Assembly (NCBI GenBank): GCA_905250125.1
Contig: CAJNOL010000419.1
Coordinates: 1 to 64,000, forward strand
Reading direction: 5' to 3'
Source of the DNA: Rotaria sordida
Taxonomy: Eukaryota; Rotifera; Eurotatoria; Philodinida; Philodinidae
Length of the DNA: 64,000 nucleotides
Both the position numbers and the translations under genes were made by a program. This document shows positions 1 through 14,000 of this stretch, in pieces. The notes below the pieces were generated by a model. It did no database searches, was not told the origin of the DNA, and saw nothing but the letters and a program-made list of their open reading frames with translations. The first letter of the stretch is position 1. Every line of letters begins with the position of its first letter.

Positions 1-1583
1 ATCATAGAAGACACAATTCTTCATTGCAAAATATCTGTCTATTTTTGCATTAGATGCATAATCAAATTTATGTCCATTTAGAGGATATTACTTTAGATAG
101 GATTTTTTTTGCAAACACAATAATATCACAACGGAAAGAAATAAAACTTGGTATAGATCAACTATGAAACGTGAACTAGAATTTGCCAAAAAACAATATT
201 TTATCCATTAAATATTTTTTGAGATATCGGGAAAAGACGATCGTATATTAGATGTTCGATCAATTTTAGATTCTCTGAACTTCGATTGAATGTAAAAATC
301 CAAGTTCCCTTTGGTTACAAATCTCATCCTTACTGCTACGCTGTGTGCATATGTGTCATACTATATTCTATTTGTCAAAATTTTGAAAAAATTCTCTATC
401 AAGGATTTCTAAGTTTTGATGTTTTGACTTCAATAGTCAAACATCTATTCATATAAAATAATCTTTGAACTTGTTCGAATCAGAGATGAGCACGAAGCTT
501 TCTGATTTCACTTGAAGAATCAGATATGTTTTATGGAACGAGAAAGTAAAACAACATTGTTCTTTTTCATTTTGTAGAGAACTTTTTTCCCTTCAAAGCA
601 AGGCTACTGTGACTCCTGTGTATCTTTTGTAGCCTGAGAGAGCGAATACAAACTTCGCTATCAGAGTCAATCTCTATATGCAGTGTAATTACATTCTAAT
701 TTGGACGCCAATAATCATGTAATTTTTAGAAACTATCTTATTTTATAAAGAAAATATTTTTTCTCATTTTTTTTCCTGAAAAATATTCGATTCTGCAATC
801 GAGAGCACAAAAGTTCCGTACATATCTCTAGTTCGAATCTACATTTTACGATTATTTTATTTGTTTTTGTTGACTTTAAACTGAACTATTTGAGTGAGAA
901 AAATTCTTAAAATAGAATTGTTCAGTAAATAAAATCTTATTTATAACACTTACTTACAGAAATAAAAAAAACAAGCCATATGCTCGCCATTTACAAAATC
1001 AAAAGTATTGAAAATTGACCATACGATGATATGAGAGGTCAGAATTTCGGATCAGACCCAAATTCTTCTCATTAATCAGCATAAACAGTCTTATTTCTAT
1101 GAATACTTAGTACACTACATAGTGGGTAGAATTTACACGTAATAAAAATGTCGAAAAATTAGTAACATTTATGAAGAACAATTATTTAGTTAAAAGTTAA
1201 TCAGATGAGCATTACTTAGTAATCATCTTGAGTGCTCCACTTTATATGTTAACACTAAATTACATACAAGTAATGATTATCTCAAAAGACTACACCACTT
1301 CTAATAGGATCAAAAGCAGACTGCTCAATATTATATCGTTCTGCTGGGTATTACAGAGTGAGATTCTGGAATTTCGCATCGATCGGAAATTCATCTAACT
1401 CGATGATATGTTCTGTAGTAATCTTGACTGAACTCAAACAGAATGGGATATTTGTCTACTTAACAGTAAAGAAGACTGAGAAAAGGATGCTTTTGATTTG
1501 AAATAAAACCGATTTTTTACTCATACTTAAAAAAAAGTACATTGAAGAATACATTTTAAAGTTTTTTTTTTTTTTTTTGTTTA
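1..1583. other. Probable intron of the CCDC138-like gene, no coding signal
   Basis: AT-rich sequence without the GAA/AAA/TTA/CAA codon bias that marks every exon in this window. It ends in a T-rich tract and AG. No repeat structure or RNA gene was recognised. It could include intergenic DNA if the upstream gene is short, but the split codon at 1585 requires at least one upstream exon. Confidence 0.5.
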
Positions 1584-1584
1584 G

Positions 1585-1958
1585 TAATATTCGATACAAT
1601 TGATTTACTTCTACTTCTTTGTACTGATTCAAAATCACTTCGTACATTTCTAAAACAATTAAGTAATGATACATGGTTTCATTTATTTTATCAATTAACA
1701 CAACAATGTAATGATGGTCTTGGTTCATCAATAAATTCAAGCAATATACATCTTCCACTTACACCAACATTTGATTTAAAAACAATGGAAAAATTAGGAA
1801 TCTTATTTGAAAAACTTTCAGAATTAACAGAAAATCGTCGATTATTTTCTAAATATAATTTTTTATATATATTTAAAGAATGGAAACAAAAATTTGTTAA
1901 TGATAGTCCTTTTCTTGTACTTAATATGAAATCAACATTATTAAATTTAGAACAATAA
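1585..1958 (+). CDS. Last exon of a CCDC138-like protein (5' part outside the window)
   Basis: A strong polypyrimidine tract and AG at 1583-1584 open an exon that reads without a stop for 123 codons to TAA at 1956-1958. It enters with two bases of a split codon, so earlier exons exist; I found none in 1-1560, so the preceding intron is at least about 1.5 kb. The peptide is helical and leucine-rich. Its end (EKLSELTENRRLF ... FLVLNMKSTLLNL) resembles, from memory, the C-terminal armadillo-like part of vertebrate CCDC138, a centriolar-satellite protein. That assignment is tentative; that this is a real terminal coding exon is much safer. The CEP290 start codon lies only 57 bp after the stop, in the same direction, with a splice-acceptor-like site in between, which suggests co-transcription. 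Confidence 0.6.
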
Positions 1959-1987
1959 TTATAATTAAGAATTTTATAACATTACTG

Positions 1988-2007
1988 TTTTTTTGTTTAC
2001 ATTGTAG
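1988..2007 (+). promoter_or_regulatory. 3' splice-acceptor-like site 8 nt before the CEP290 ATG
   Basis: T-rich tract ending TTGTAG at 2007, followed by 8 nt and the ATG at 2016. No donor lies in the 49 nt back to the previous stop codon, so the site cannot serve an ordinary short 5'UTR intron within this gap. It is best explained as a trans-splice acceptor for the downstream gene of an operon, or as the acceptor of an intron starting inside the previous gene. Confidence 0.55.
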
Positions 2008-2015
2008 ACTGTAAT

Positions 2016-5000
2016 ATGGCTGCATCGTCTAACAATTGGGAAGGTTTATTAAAAATAAAACCGAATAATATTCAGTTTGGTAATGATCTAGAAGACGACC
2101 AAAATGAAGAACTTGGTAAAGTATATATGAATGTAAGAGTCTTTAATACAAAAATTAAAATATTTAATTTTAAAATATTTTATAAAACAATTTTCTAGCT
2201 TAATGCAAATGAACTTGACAGTGTTGATGATTTACGGCATGCATTACAGCTGGGTCAACAATTTACTAAAGTAAAAAAAAAAAACATAAAAGAAAGAAGA
2301 ATTTGAACTTTTTTGTTATATTTAGTTTTTCCGAGCACAAAAAGATGATTATTGGCAAAATTTACTAGAAGTTGCAGAAGAAAGTAAATGAATTTTATTT
2401 AAAATCTTTTTTCTTTTTTAAACTATTGATTTATTTATTTTTGTATAGATGAAAAATTAAAAAAGACGGCGTTTGCAGGCGCCAAAGATGTAAATAATTG
2501 ATTTTTCTTCTTCTATTTTTTTTTTTTTATAAATTCTATGATACTGTTTTAGGCGAATGCATTTCTACAAGAGCAAATAACACGTCTTGAACATGACGCG
2601 GGCCTTTTTCAACAAGAAGCAGAAAAAAATAAAAGAGAATATGAAAATGCATCAAGCGAACTAAGACAAGCTCGTGATGAACTTAGACAATCTGAAAATA
2701 AAGTTCGAGAATTAAAAAATGAGGTTTGAAAGAAAACTTATTATTATTATTATTATTATTATTAAATGGCTTTCTTCTAGAAAGACGATTTCCAACGACA
2801 ATTGGAAGATTTACAAAATCGTACAAGGATGCATGATACAAGTCGAGCAAAAACTGATGATGCTGAGCGAGCATTACGTATACGTGCTCTGGAAAAAGAA
2901 CTTAATGATGCTTTGGATGAAAATAATGTAGGCCAATTGGTTTTCTTTTTTACAAAAAAAGAAAATAAAATGTTTATTTTAGCAATTATTTAATGACAAT
3001 CAAAAATCAAAGGAAAAATTAAATGATCTTGAACGAAGTAAAAAAGATAGTGACCGTCATATTAATGAATTATCAAATGAAAATTCGAAAAATAAAGTAT
3101 GTAAAAATACTAATATTCAGATTTGATTTATTATGTTATAATTAAAACTAAATTGCATTAATTTCAGAAAATTCTTCATTGATTTTTTTTTCATACTTCA
3201 AAAATATTGTTACTTTTCTTTTGCAAAAATAATCGAGAAGACATTTAACTAGATACGATTTCTTAACGTATAAACTATATTTCAATATGGAAGTTCAAAC
3301 TTGTTAACATTTATATTTTTTCTTAATAAAACTTATTTTCATATAATAAACAGCTATTCTCTATGAATACAATTTGATGTATGAAATATTGAAATAATTA
3401 CGAATGTAAGACATCAACAATGAAAAATTCGTAGAGTTTAATTCGCATAAAAAAATTCATTTTTACTTGAATAAATTTAATATAAAATGATATGACATAT
3501 GGATAACTTTTGCGAATGATACAATCTTGAATTTCTATATTAATACATACAAGAGCCACTATGCAAGTCTTTTCGAGAAGTATTTAAAGGCTGGTACTAG
3601 TGTTATTTTCGAAAGTACCGCTTCTCATCAATAATATATCGGTATATTCAGTTAAAGTAGGTCATGGGAGTAGAGTTTGAGGTAATTTTTTGAGAGACTG
3701 TTAATAGTTGCTTAAAGTATGTCTAATTTTGTGTAGTTCATATTTCAGTTTAAGTAGTAGAAAGAAATCATATAGATATAGGTGTGCAGAATATATTCGA
3801 TCAACATATATTTCCATATAAATTTGGGCGGCTAATTCTTTAAAAACACAGAATGTCTACGGTCTCACGTTTTCATAGTGAAACTTAGAGGTCTGTCGGG
3901 TACAAAATTTTCGAATTCGGTCGGATCGGACTTTAATACTCTCACTGAAATTTTTTAAACTGAAATTGAATAATCGCTCCGAAAATATAAGATATTTTTT
4001 TCCCGTCTTTTTGTATTCGGTGACTAGCGCATCCTATACATTCCTCAGACGACTTGAGCCCATCGGATCCGCATCAGGCACTTATCTAAACTTTTGTGGG
4101 TTGTTCTATTACATTTGAACTTTCGACTACGCTTCTTATATTTTCTGTTCTAATGATTTGACTATGATCGATCACTAGTGATAATATCGAATACAAAATT
4201 GATATTGGTCTATCCGAACTTCTTCAATTAATGACGAGACGATTGACCCTAGAACTACTTTTCGTCATCGATGAGCTAATAATCGACTTATCGAGTGCAA
4301 AATTTTGTAGAACTTTAAACAAATACGAATATTTGAAATAATTGCTGGCGAAAAATATACTCAGAATGTCTCCTATTAATTTGTATATCCAGTGAGAATC
4401 ATTTTCAATCATTACTCGAGACAACATCAATTGTTTCTGTGTAAATAGCAACTGAAGGACAATATGAATTTCCTCGATCCCACCATACTTTTACTAAAAG
4501 GGCATGACTTTTCGTGTACCATTGGACCAATGTTCTGTTCACATAAAGTCCTAGTTCGAAAACGTTCTCGTGATTTATTTAACAAAAAAACAATGTATGA
4601 CTAATCTGAAAGAATTGTAAGAATAAGACATTGCACAAGACCCAAAGATCGGATATTTCGCACATGATCCTAAATATGTCTATGTATTATATTAGAATAT
4701 TTAACCTCAATATACAACTTTTAGCAAGATAGGACGACAAACCTTTTGCACCATCTTATGTAAATAGTTATTTTTTCTCTTCAGTGTTTTTGAAGTATCG
4801 TTTCACTTCCATAAAAATTACGGTATGGATAAATGTTCAAACGAAAAAACAAATGTAAATTCCACATATAGTGTCAATCAAATCATTTTTTTTTTGTCAT
4901 AATCAATAAAAGATATTATTTTGAATAAGGAATATTCTTTTTCAGAAACTTCTCGATGAGAAAGATCAAGAAAATCTAGCTTTGAAACAAACGGTTAATC

Positions 5001-8000
5001 TATTGGAAAACCAAAAGGCCATTGGTCCTGGTGATGATGATGATGCCGTCATGAAAGCTGTCGAAGATCGTGTTAAACAATGGAAAGTATGTTTTCCTTT
5101 ATTTTTTTTTTTCATTATTTTATTGAGAAATTTTTATTTTAAGGATGTTTTTAAAGCAAAAGATGATGAAATCGATGCTCTTAACCGAAAAATTGTTAGT
5201 CTAGGTGATAGATTACAAATTTATTCAATGGAAGATCAAAAAGCTGATGTTGCTACTTTGAATAAAGTAAATAAAAGATGACAACAAAATATTTTCTTAT
5301 TGTTTTTTTTTTTCATTGTTATGAAATGAAATTTTAGGCACTTGCTGAAAAAGATCAACAAATATTAATTTTGAAAAAAAAAGTCGAAGAAGCAACCAAT
5401 GATTTAATTAAACAAACCGATGCTCTTGATCGAGTGCGAAATGATTATACAGGTACATAAATTATTAACTGTAATATACGAGAATCATTCAAAACTCATG
5501 AAGAATACCTGAATATAACTTTTTTTACTTATATATCGAAATACAAGGATTTTGCTAAACACGTTAAAATATAGAAAGAATTTTATTTGTTTGGTTCGAA
5601 ACATGGTTGAGAGTCAGAGTTTTATTAGTTTCGACTGCAGGAATCTAATAGTGCATTTTTATACTATATATTCATTATATAACATTATTTATATCAAATA
5701 ATTTCCTTAAAGGATTCTTTATTAACTTATATATACTCTGTACGATGAGAGAATTCATCTCTGTTTGAGCTCATATTCCGATCATAGGTAAGACTCATAG
5801 TGTAGATAAAAATCTTGAAAGAGTTCATGTCATTAGATCTTTTTTCTTGGGTTATGGTCATTTTACTGAACTTCCAGTCTATTGCAGGATATCACAAGAA
5901 AAATCGCAAAAAAGGAGTTTCGACCTGAAATTCTCTTTAACAATAGTTCTCATGATTCTTATAATATCCTGAAAGTTTCAACTCCAGGGAATGATTTCTT
6001 CTTAAGGTATCGTATACCTAAAAACTGGACTATTTTTGGAGTTCTTGTGTAGAGGTGACGGTTTTTTTTGCAAACGTGTTATCTCAGAAAGGAAACATCT
6101 ATTTGAGCTGTAATTTTCAGGATATCATAAGAACTATGAGAGCTATTGCTGGGGAGAATTTCAGGTCGAAACTTCTTGTTACGATTTGTTTCATGATATT
6201 CTCCAACAGGTTGAAAACTCAGTAAAATGACCATAATTCGAAAAGAAAAGCCTAGTAATACGAACCCTTTCAGAATTTTTATCTACACTATGAGTCTTAC
6301 CAATGAGCAAAATATGAGCTCAAATAGAGTTTATCAGTCGGACGAGTTCCTATCACCAGTTGTAATGTGTTATAAATCTGAGAATCTCACATTATACATT
6401 AACACTAATTTTTCTTTTTCCTATGAACTATAAATTTTTATGACGCTGATATTTTCAGTAGTAATTGACTGCAATGAATGTACAAAATGATGAAAGTTTC
6501 ATTGCAAGTTGCCATACTTTAAGAGAATTATACATTAGACAAAACTGAGAAATCTTTCATGACATTTAGCGTGATAATCAAATCTTCAAATCTTGTTTTA
6601 CAGTTTTTATAAACAAGAAATAATATAATTTTCTCATCTTTTTTAAAGTTTTATTTTCCATTTATTAGCTTTTATTCAACACCATCCCAATCATTTTTAG
6701 CTGAATTGTTCAATTTCAAGCTTATTTTTAATCTCGCATAATTGAAAGTCAAGGAATGACTATCTATTAAATTATGTTTTTTATTAATAGATGGTGGTGA
6801 AAATCCATCTTTCGAATTTTGTTCGTATAATATTTCACGATCAGTTTGGAATAAAATCGTAATTTCTTTTTTGTGGAATAGTGAGGACTTATTATAGAAA
6901 AGTCTAATCTGAAAAAAAATCATGAACGATTGATTGAAGAAAACTCAAGATATTAAACTTTTACATATAAGAATATAATTGTACAAAAAAAAATTTCACT
7001 TTGTTCATCTATATAAACTAAACTGTTCTGTTTTATTTTTATTCATTAATAAAAGCATCAACTGATCCAACATCCATGACAAATCGTTCAAATGCACTTG
7101 AAATAGGTCGTTTAAAAAGACAAGTAAATGATTATGAAAAAGAATTAGGTGAACGTGATATTCGTTTACATGATCTTGATAAACAATTAAAAGGATTTTT
7201 GGATAAAAATTATGAATTACGAGATGCTGTACAAGACATACGTCAATTAAAAGAACAATTAAAATTAAAAGATCGACAAATAGAAGATTTAGCACAATAT
7301 GCATCACGAAATGAACTTATTGTTAATGAAGTAACAGATGAAAATGAAGAATTACGAGCAAAATTAGGTATGGATCCTCGAACACCAATGACAGTTGAAC
7401 AACTTAAAACAGCACGAATGACACGTACTGAAGCAAATCAAGCTGTTGTACAAGTTTTACAAAAAGAAGTAAGAAAATAAAACTAATGAAAATTTTTAGA
7501 ATTAGAATGTTTAATTTTAAACAAAATAGAAAATTGTTTACTTCTTTTTCTTTTTCATTATCTACGCATTGATAGCTAAAGTAAATAACTCATCCTATAC
7601 AACAATTTATGTTTCCGAAGTTTTGAATTATTCGATAGTTTTCTAAAAAAAAAAATAGATATTGAGATTTTGATCGAACAAGAACTGAAAACTAGATTTT
7701 AATTTGGTTATAGAGCTACTTATTTCAGTTGGTTATAAATAGTATAAAAATACTGCTAAATCATAAATATTTGTGAAACATTATCTAAAACAAATGTTGA
7801 AGTATAACAGTGGAAATTTAGAGCCTCGTTCATCGCAGACTGTAATAGACATCTTAATATTCTGACTTTCGGTTTATATCTAACATCAAACAATTACTCA
7901 TTTCTTAAAAAAATATAGATTTGATATACAAAATTCTATAACGAAATGAGCATCATTTCTATGTGAGATCATTTTTGAAATCTCTGTTTGTTAATTAGAA

Positions 8001-11000
8001 AAATTCAAATGATTAAAAATTTCTTTGATAAAATATTCTTAATATTTTAATAGATTGAACGTCTTGAAGAAGAACGATTAAAATTAAAACAAAATTGTCG
8101 TCAATTAGCTCGTCAAGCAGGTGTACGAGCAGCTGAATTAGGTCTTGGTGGTGATTCTGTATGGATTGATGATGCGGGTATAGCACGACCAAGTGGTACA
8201 ACTGCTGATGAAGCTATTCGTATAGCACGTAATGATTATGATCAACAATTAAAAGTTTCTGATGCAAATGTTGATCAACTTCGTCGTGAACTTATAGACA
8301 AAACTAATGAAAATCGTGCATTAATTACTGAAATTCGTGGTCTTGAACAAGGTTTAAAAGAAATTGATGAACAATTAAAACAAAAACATTTTCAACGAAC
8401 ATCAAGTGGTGATCAATCATCTTATGTTATTCAATGTCCATCATTAGATAAAATGCTTCAAGTAAACAAAAACAAAATATTTTTTTTTTCCAATTAAATT
8501 TTTTTTTTTTTTCTAATATTTAGGTTCTTGAAACTCAATCACTTGCAGGTCGATATGATGGTGTAATGATGCTTAAAAGTGAAAATGATAAATTACTTGG
8601 TCGTATTGCTGAATTACGTGATGAATTATATAATGCTAGACATGAAAAAACAAAATCTGATGTTAATCTTAAATTAGCTCTTGAAAAAGTTCGTCAAAAA
8701 AACAAAAAAAGGAAAATACCCGAAATCTATTCTTTTTCAATTTAGAATGAAAAATTTCAACGTGATTTAAAATTATTTGAAGAAGCTGGTGCTGTTCCAC
8801 TTGCATTTCAATCAATGAAATTACCTAATGGTTTATCACCATCAAGTCGAGATATTATTTCAGCACTTAATGAATATCTTGTTGATGCTTTAGCTGTATG
8901 TAATTTAATAAGCAATCGAATAATATAGAAATTTATTTCTTAACATTTAAAACATAGAATCTAGACAAAATTTTTCTTATTCGAAAGAACAAAGTCTAGA
9001 GATTAAAACAGACTAAATGTTTACTTTCGATGTTAATGATCAAAAAAATCCTTTTTATGCTATATCCCTTCTGTCAAAATATCAATTTAATGGAAATTGT
9101 GAGTTCCGAAAAACGAATATTCGGAATAGAAAAGTTTTACAAAATGAATGAGAATTTTTCGACATACATTCGGTTAGGTAGACATTTTTTTCTGCTCTAT
9201 TGCATAATGTATTTAATTTACGAATTGTATATATTGGACGAGTACTAATCGCTAAATAAATGTTTTTCAATAGACTTGCCTTTTAATTTTCTACAAAACT
9301 GGTATATTTTTTATTAATGTAAATAACATGCATTATTTGCCGACATATGCTTCAGACGAATAGTCTAAGATGAACAATTTTCTAGCACAACTTTTTTTTT
9401 GTCAAGTTTCCTTTTGACTGTATGTTTCAGTTCTTGAATAGATATGTCTTTCGATGCTACTTTTATTCAATTGAGAGTACGTAAGAATTCACTCGAAATT
9501 AAATAGTTTAATGTATTTAAATCTGGACTATTCGATAACTAATGACCTTTGATGGTGGACAATAGGAAAATTGTCCCAATCTGATTGTTGTGTACTTAAT
9601 GAATATGAACTTTCACGTATAGATCTGCTGAAATAACCAATATTTTCTGATGAGGTTAGGATAACTTATCACCAAGGATTATTAGTCATCGAATAATCCA
9701 GATTTAAATATATTGAACTATTCAATTTGGAGTGAATGTGTGCATTCTCTCAATTAGGCAATAGTAACATCGAAAGGAATATCTATACAAGAATTAAAAT
9801 ATACATTCCAAAAAACCTAACAAAAAGTTCTATTAGAAAATTGTTGATCTTGAACTATTCGTTTGAAGCATATTTCGGTAAACGATGTATGTTAAGTCTC
9901 AATAAACGAATATTAAAAGACTTATCGTTAAGATACTGAATGGTTCATTTTTCATCCGATAAAACTTATTGGAGATCAGTCTAAATAATATTTTTCATGT
10001 AGCATAAATTCGTTAAATAAAAATAGTTTTTATTTTACGTAAATACTCGCGTGACTTTGTTCTTTCAAACAAAAATTCCAATGTTCTATTACTAAAAGAT
10101 AAATATTGACATTTTTCCAAAGAATCTGTCATCGTTGATTAGTTAATACAGAAAATTAATGATTTGATTTCAAAACTTTTATTCTTTAGGAAGTAACAGC
10201 ACAACGTGAAATGAATAAACAACTTGAAGAAGGACTTGATAAATATCGACGAAAATTAAATGTTATTAAACATCAAACAGGTTTACTTTATAAAGATTTT
10301 CATGAAAAACACCAACAATGGACAAATGAACGTGATCAAACAAATGAAGTAAAACGTGATTTACAAACTGAAATTGAAAAAAATCTTGTTAAACTTCAAG
10401 AATTTGATGTAAAATTAAGAAATTAAATTTGTTTTCTTTTATTTTGAATTTTCGTTTTATTTTTAGCGTCTTCTTAATACATTAGAACAAGATGATGCTG
10501 AAGTTCGTCGCCGTATTGCTGAAGTAACAAGAAAAATAACTGTTTTACGTGTTAATGAAAAAGCATTAGCAAGAAAAATTCTTTCATATCAAGATATTGA
10601 AACAAAATTAAGAAAGGTTAAAAAAAAAGAACAAAAATTTTTTTGTTCGCTGTTTTTTTTTTGTGTTTAAAAAATAAGAATTAAATTCCATAGGATAATA
10701 CAAAATTACGTACGGAAGTTATTGATATGGAAGTTGCTGTTCAAACACGTTTAAGTTATTTACAACGTTTTAAAGATACAGCAGCTTATCGTGTAAAACA
10801 TTTACAAAAACAAGTTGAAGAAAGTGTACATCAAACAGAATTAGATAAAATTAATAAAAAATATGAAGATATTGTTGAAAAATATCGAGATTTACTTGAA
10901 CAACAACATGCATATGTTCAACAAACAGAACAAACATCTGTATTATCAGTAAATATCTTTTTTTTTTGCTTTGTTTATTCTATGATTTAAAAAAAAAAAA

Positions 11001-14000
11001 CTATATTGGAATTTTGTATAGGAAGCAAATCGTCGATTAACAGATGAAGTTGAATTTCTTAAACGACAATTACAAATTGATAAAGAAAAAATGCATTTAT
11101 TAGAAGAAACAATGGAGAATTTGAAAAATGAAGGTTTAATTAATGCTGGTAAGAAATCTGTTAGAGCAATTTCTGTGAGATTAAAATGTGAAACACGATG
11201 TAGCAGTTGTTACTAATTACAGGGCAATCGTTTTATTCTATCGATTTTGGAACACATTTCTTCATCATCCTTTTATTTAATTTGCCATAAATATAACAAG
11301 AAGTAGTTAGTATATTATAACGAGACGTTATTCATATATGACCAATGGAAGAAAGAATATCTTTGCCTGTCGACTGCCTTGCAGTATGGGATGCTACCTA
11401 GTGACGTAGACTCATCAGTCCGACATCTTCTCTAAAACTAATACCAGCTATATCTTTGGACAGAAAGCAATCCTGATGCAGAGTTTTTACGCTTAATTAC
11501 TTGAGCTTTCCATACAAACTAACTAGCCACAAGAGCAGGCGTATGTTACAACGTAGTCATCATACTATCGGACGGGTAATCCAAGACAAACAGTTGTTAG
11601 TGACTTGCCTAGGATAACGTCTTTCGCTATCTGCCGGAAGTGAGAGGATTGCTAAGGTGTCTGTCAATTCCGCCTGTCATGATCGGTGAGGTTTTCATGG
11701 TAATGTCTATCAGGAAGTGAATGCAAATTTCTATCGTCTATCCTTCTACATAGCTTTTAGATCATGTTTCATAAAAAAAATGTTATTTTCAAAGTTTTCT
11801 AAAAAAAAAAACAATATTCATATTTAGGCTATGCTACGACAATGCTTCGAACTAGTACTACAGGTTCACTTGATGATGATAATCCTGGAAGTCTTTCACG
11901 TAAAATAACTGTACTTGAAATGAAAGAACTTAATGAACGACAACGAGCTGAATATGCACAAAAACTTTATGATCAACAACGTATAACACTTCGACAAGTG
12001 GAAGATCGAAATCTTGAATTAGAACATAAATTTAGTGAATTAACTCGAATGAATCTTGAAATGCAACGAGTTGAACGTGAATTACGTGAAGAACTTGTAT
12101 ATAGTGTACCACGAACAGTATCCGATGCTGACAAACGGTATAGTTTATTTAAAACAAAAAATGTCTTTTTTATGTTTTTTTTTTCTTAACAATTCATATT
12201 TTTATAGGCGTATATCTGAACTTGAAAGTACTGAAATTCAAGCTAAACAAGAAATTGGTCGTTTACGTGAAATATCTGAAGTGGCAACATTTCAAGTCGG
12301 AGCTATTAATGATATGAAAGTATTAGATGAAAAAGAATTTCAATCATTACGTCTTCAATTACTTGATTTACAATCAAAATCAGATGATAAAAATGAAATT
12401 GGTAAAAATAAAATTTCTATTGAAGATAACTTTCTAAGTGATAAATATATTTTGAGATGAATTTTTGTTGGATAAGAAAAAGTCTAAAAGAATTTGTACT
12501 TGAAAAGTTTTCTTTTTCAATAGGACTGGTTCATTGTCAAAGTATCAGATTTCCTAATATCTCCTATTCTCAGATACAAATAATGAAAATTCTATTATGC
12601 GAAAAAGTTAACATTCTCAGAATGTACAATTCCCTTGTCAGATTCCGATCTAGATTTGATCGGAATTCAATAGAATTTCATTGGAACTCAGTAGCTGAGA
12701 TTCAGGCTGAATTATATGTATTCGATAGGATGATTGCATCTGGGCTGTTCTTATATGTTTATATCTCAGTATAATACACATTAGAAAATCTGATACTTTT
12801 ATAATATCTTTTCTTGTTCGGAAAGAAAAATCTTATATTTTATCTATAGGTAAACTTCATCGTCATATTCTTGCTTTACAAATAAGTGAAGCAACAGCTA
12901 AACGAAAACAATTACAAGCAGATAATGATTTAGCTAAACAAAAAGCACTACTTCTTCGAACTGAACAAAAATTAGATGAAAAAGAACAAAGTCTATTTTT
13001 TATTCGTCAAGAATATACACAACGTATTCGATATTTAAGAACAGCTTTACAAGTAAAATTTAATTAAATCTATTTGAAAAAAAAAAAAAAACAAAAGAAA
13101 TTTTATATTTCATTTTATTTAGGATTATCGTCATAAATATGCAGGTGCATTACCATTACGTGTACAAGAATCATATGCTAAAACAATGATCGATTTACGT
13201 AATGGTAAAAAACAATTAGATCTTGATATGAAAAAATTAGCCGATCAAAAATTTGATCTTGAAACACAAATAGCTTCATATGAATTTAAACATAAATCAC
13301 TTGAAGAACTTTTAGCTACACTTAAAGATGGACAAAGTAATGCACGTGTACAAAAAATGATTGAATGGCAACAAAAATTAGAAAAAGTTAAATTAAATGA
13401 ATTAAGACATATTCGACTTAATAAACGTTTGGAAACTGATGTAAGTTGTGTACAGAAATTCAAAGAATTCGAATTGAATTTAATGATGTTTAATGATTTA
13501 AAGTAGTTGCAAAAAGTTCTGCTACAGAGTAAAAGTACTTCAACTTTAATCTTTTAGTCTCATAGTTTGATCACAAATAGACCATCTGATGATAAGAACT
13601 AATTGGGACATGATCAGTGTTCATACGGAGAAGCTAGAAGGCCAACATAGATTTTTTTCTTTAGACAAGGATATCTCAACATAGAAAACAAATTTCATGG
13701 CATTCGACACCTCATTCGGTGGATCAGTGAAGTATTCTTTGAGTAATCTTCACATGAGAATTGATGAAAATCATTAAAAAATGACCTATATCTCCGACTA
13801 ATTTTAACCATTAGCCTTGAAATTTTCTCCAGTGAGTATCCTATTCAAATCAAGTTTTTCCTTAAAACTTCATCGATAGAGAAGAGATTCATGCTAAGAC
13901 TGTCCAAACACAATATACACATGCAAATTTTTATTTATTAATAAGAAAATGGCGATTAACGTATTTAAATAGCGAAAAAAATTTCAGAAGCTGATGTGGA

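Noticed and set aside
12457-12774. 105-codon open frame following CEP290 exon 20
   Set aside because: It lies in the intron between exons 20 and 21; the CEP290 match skips it exactly.
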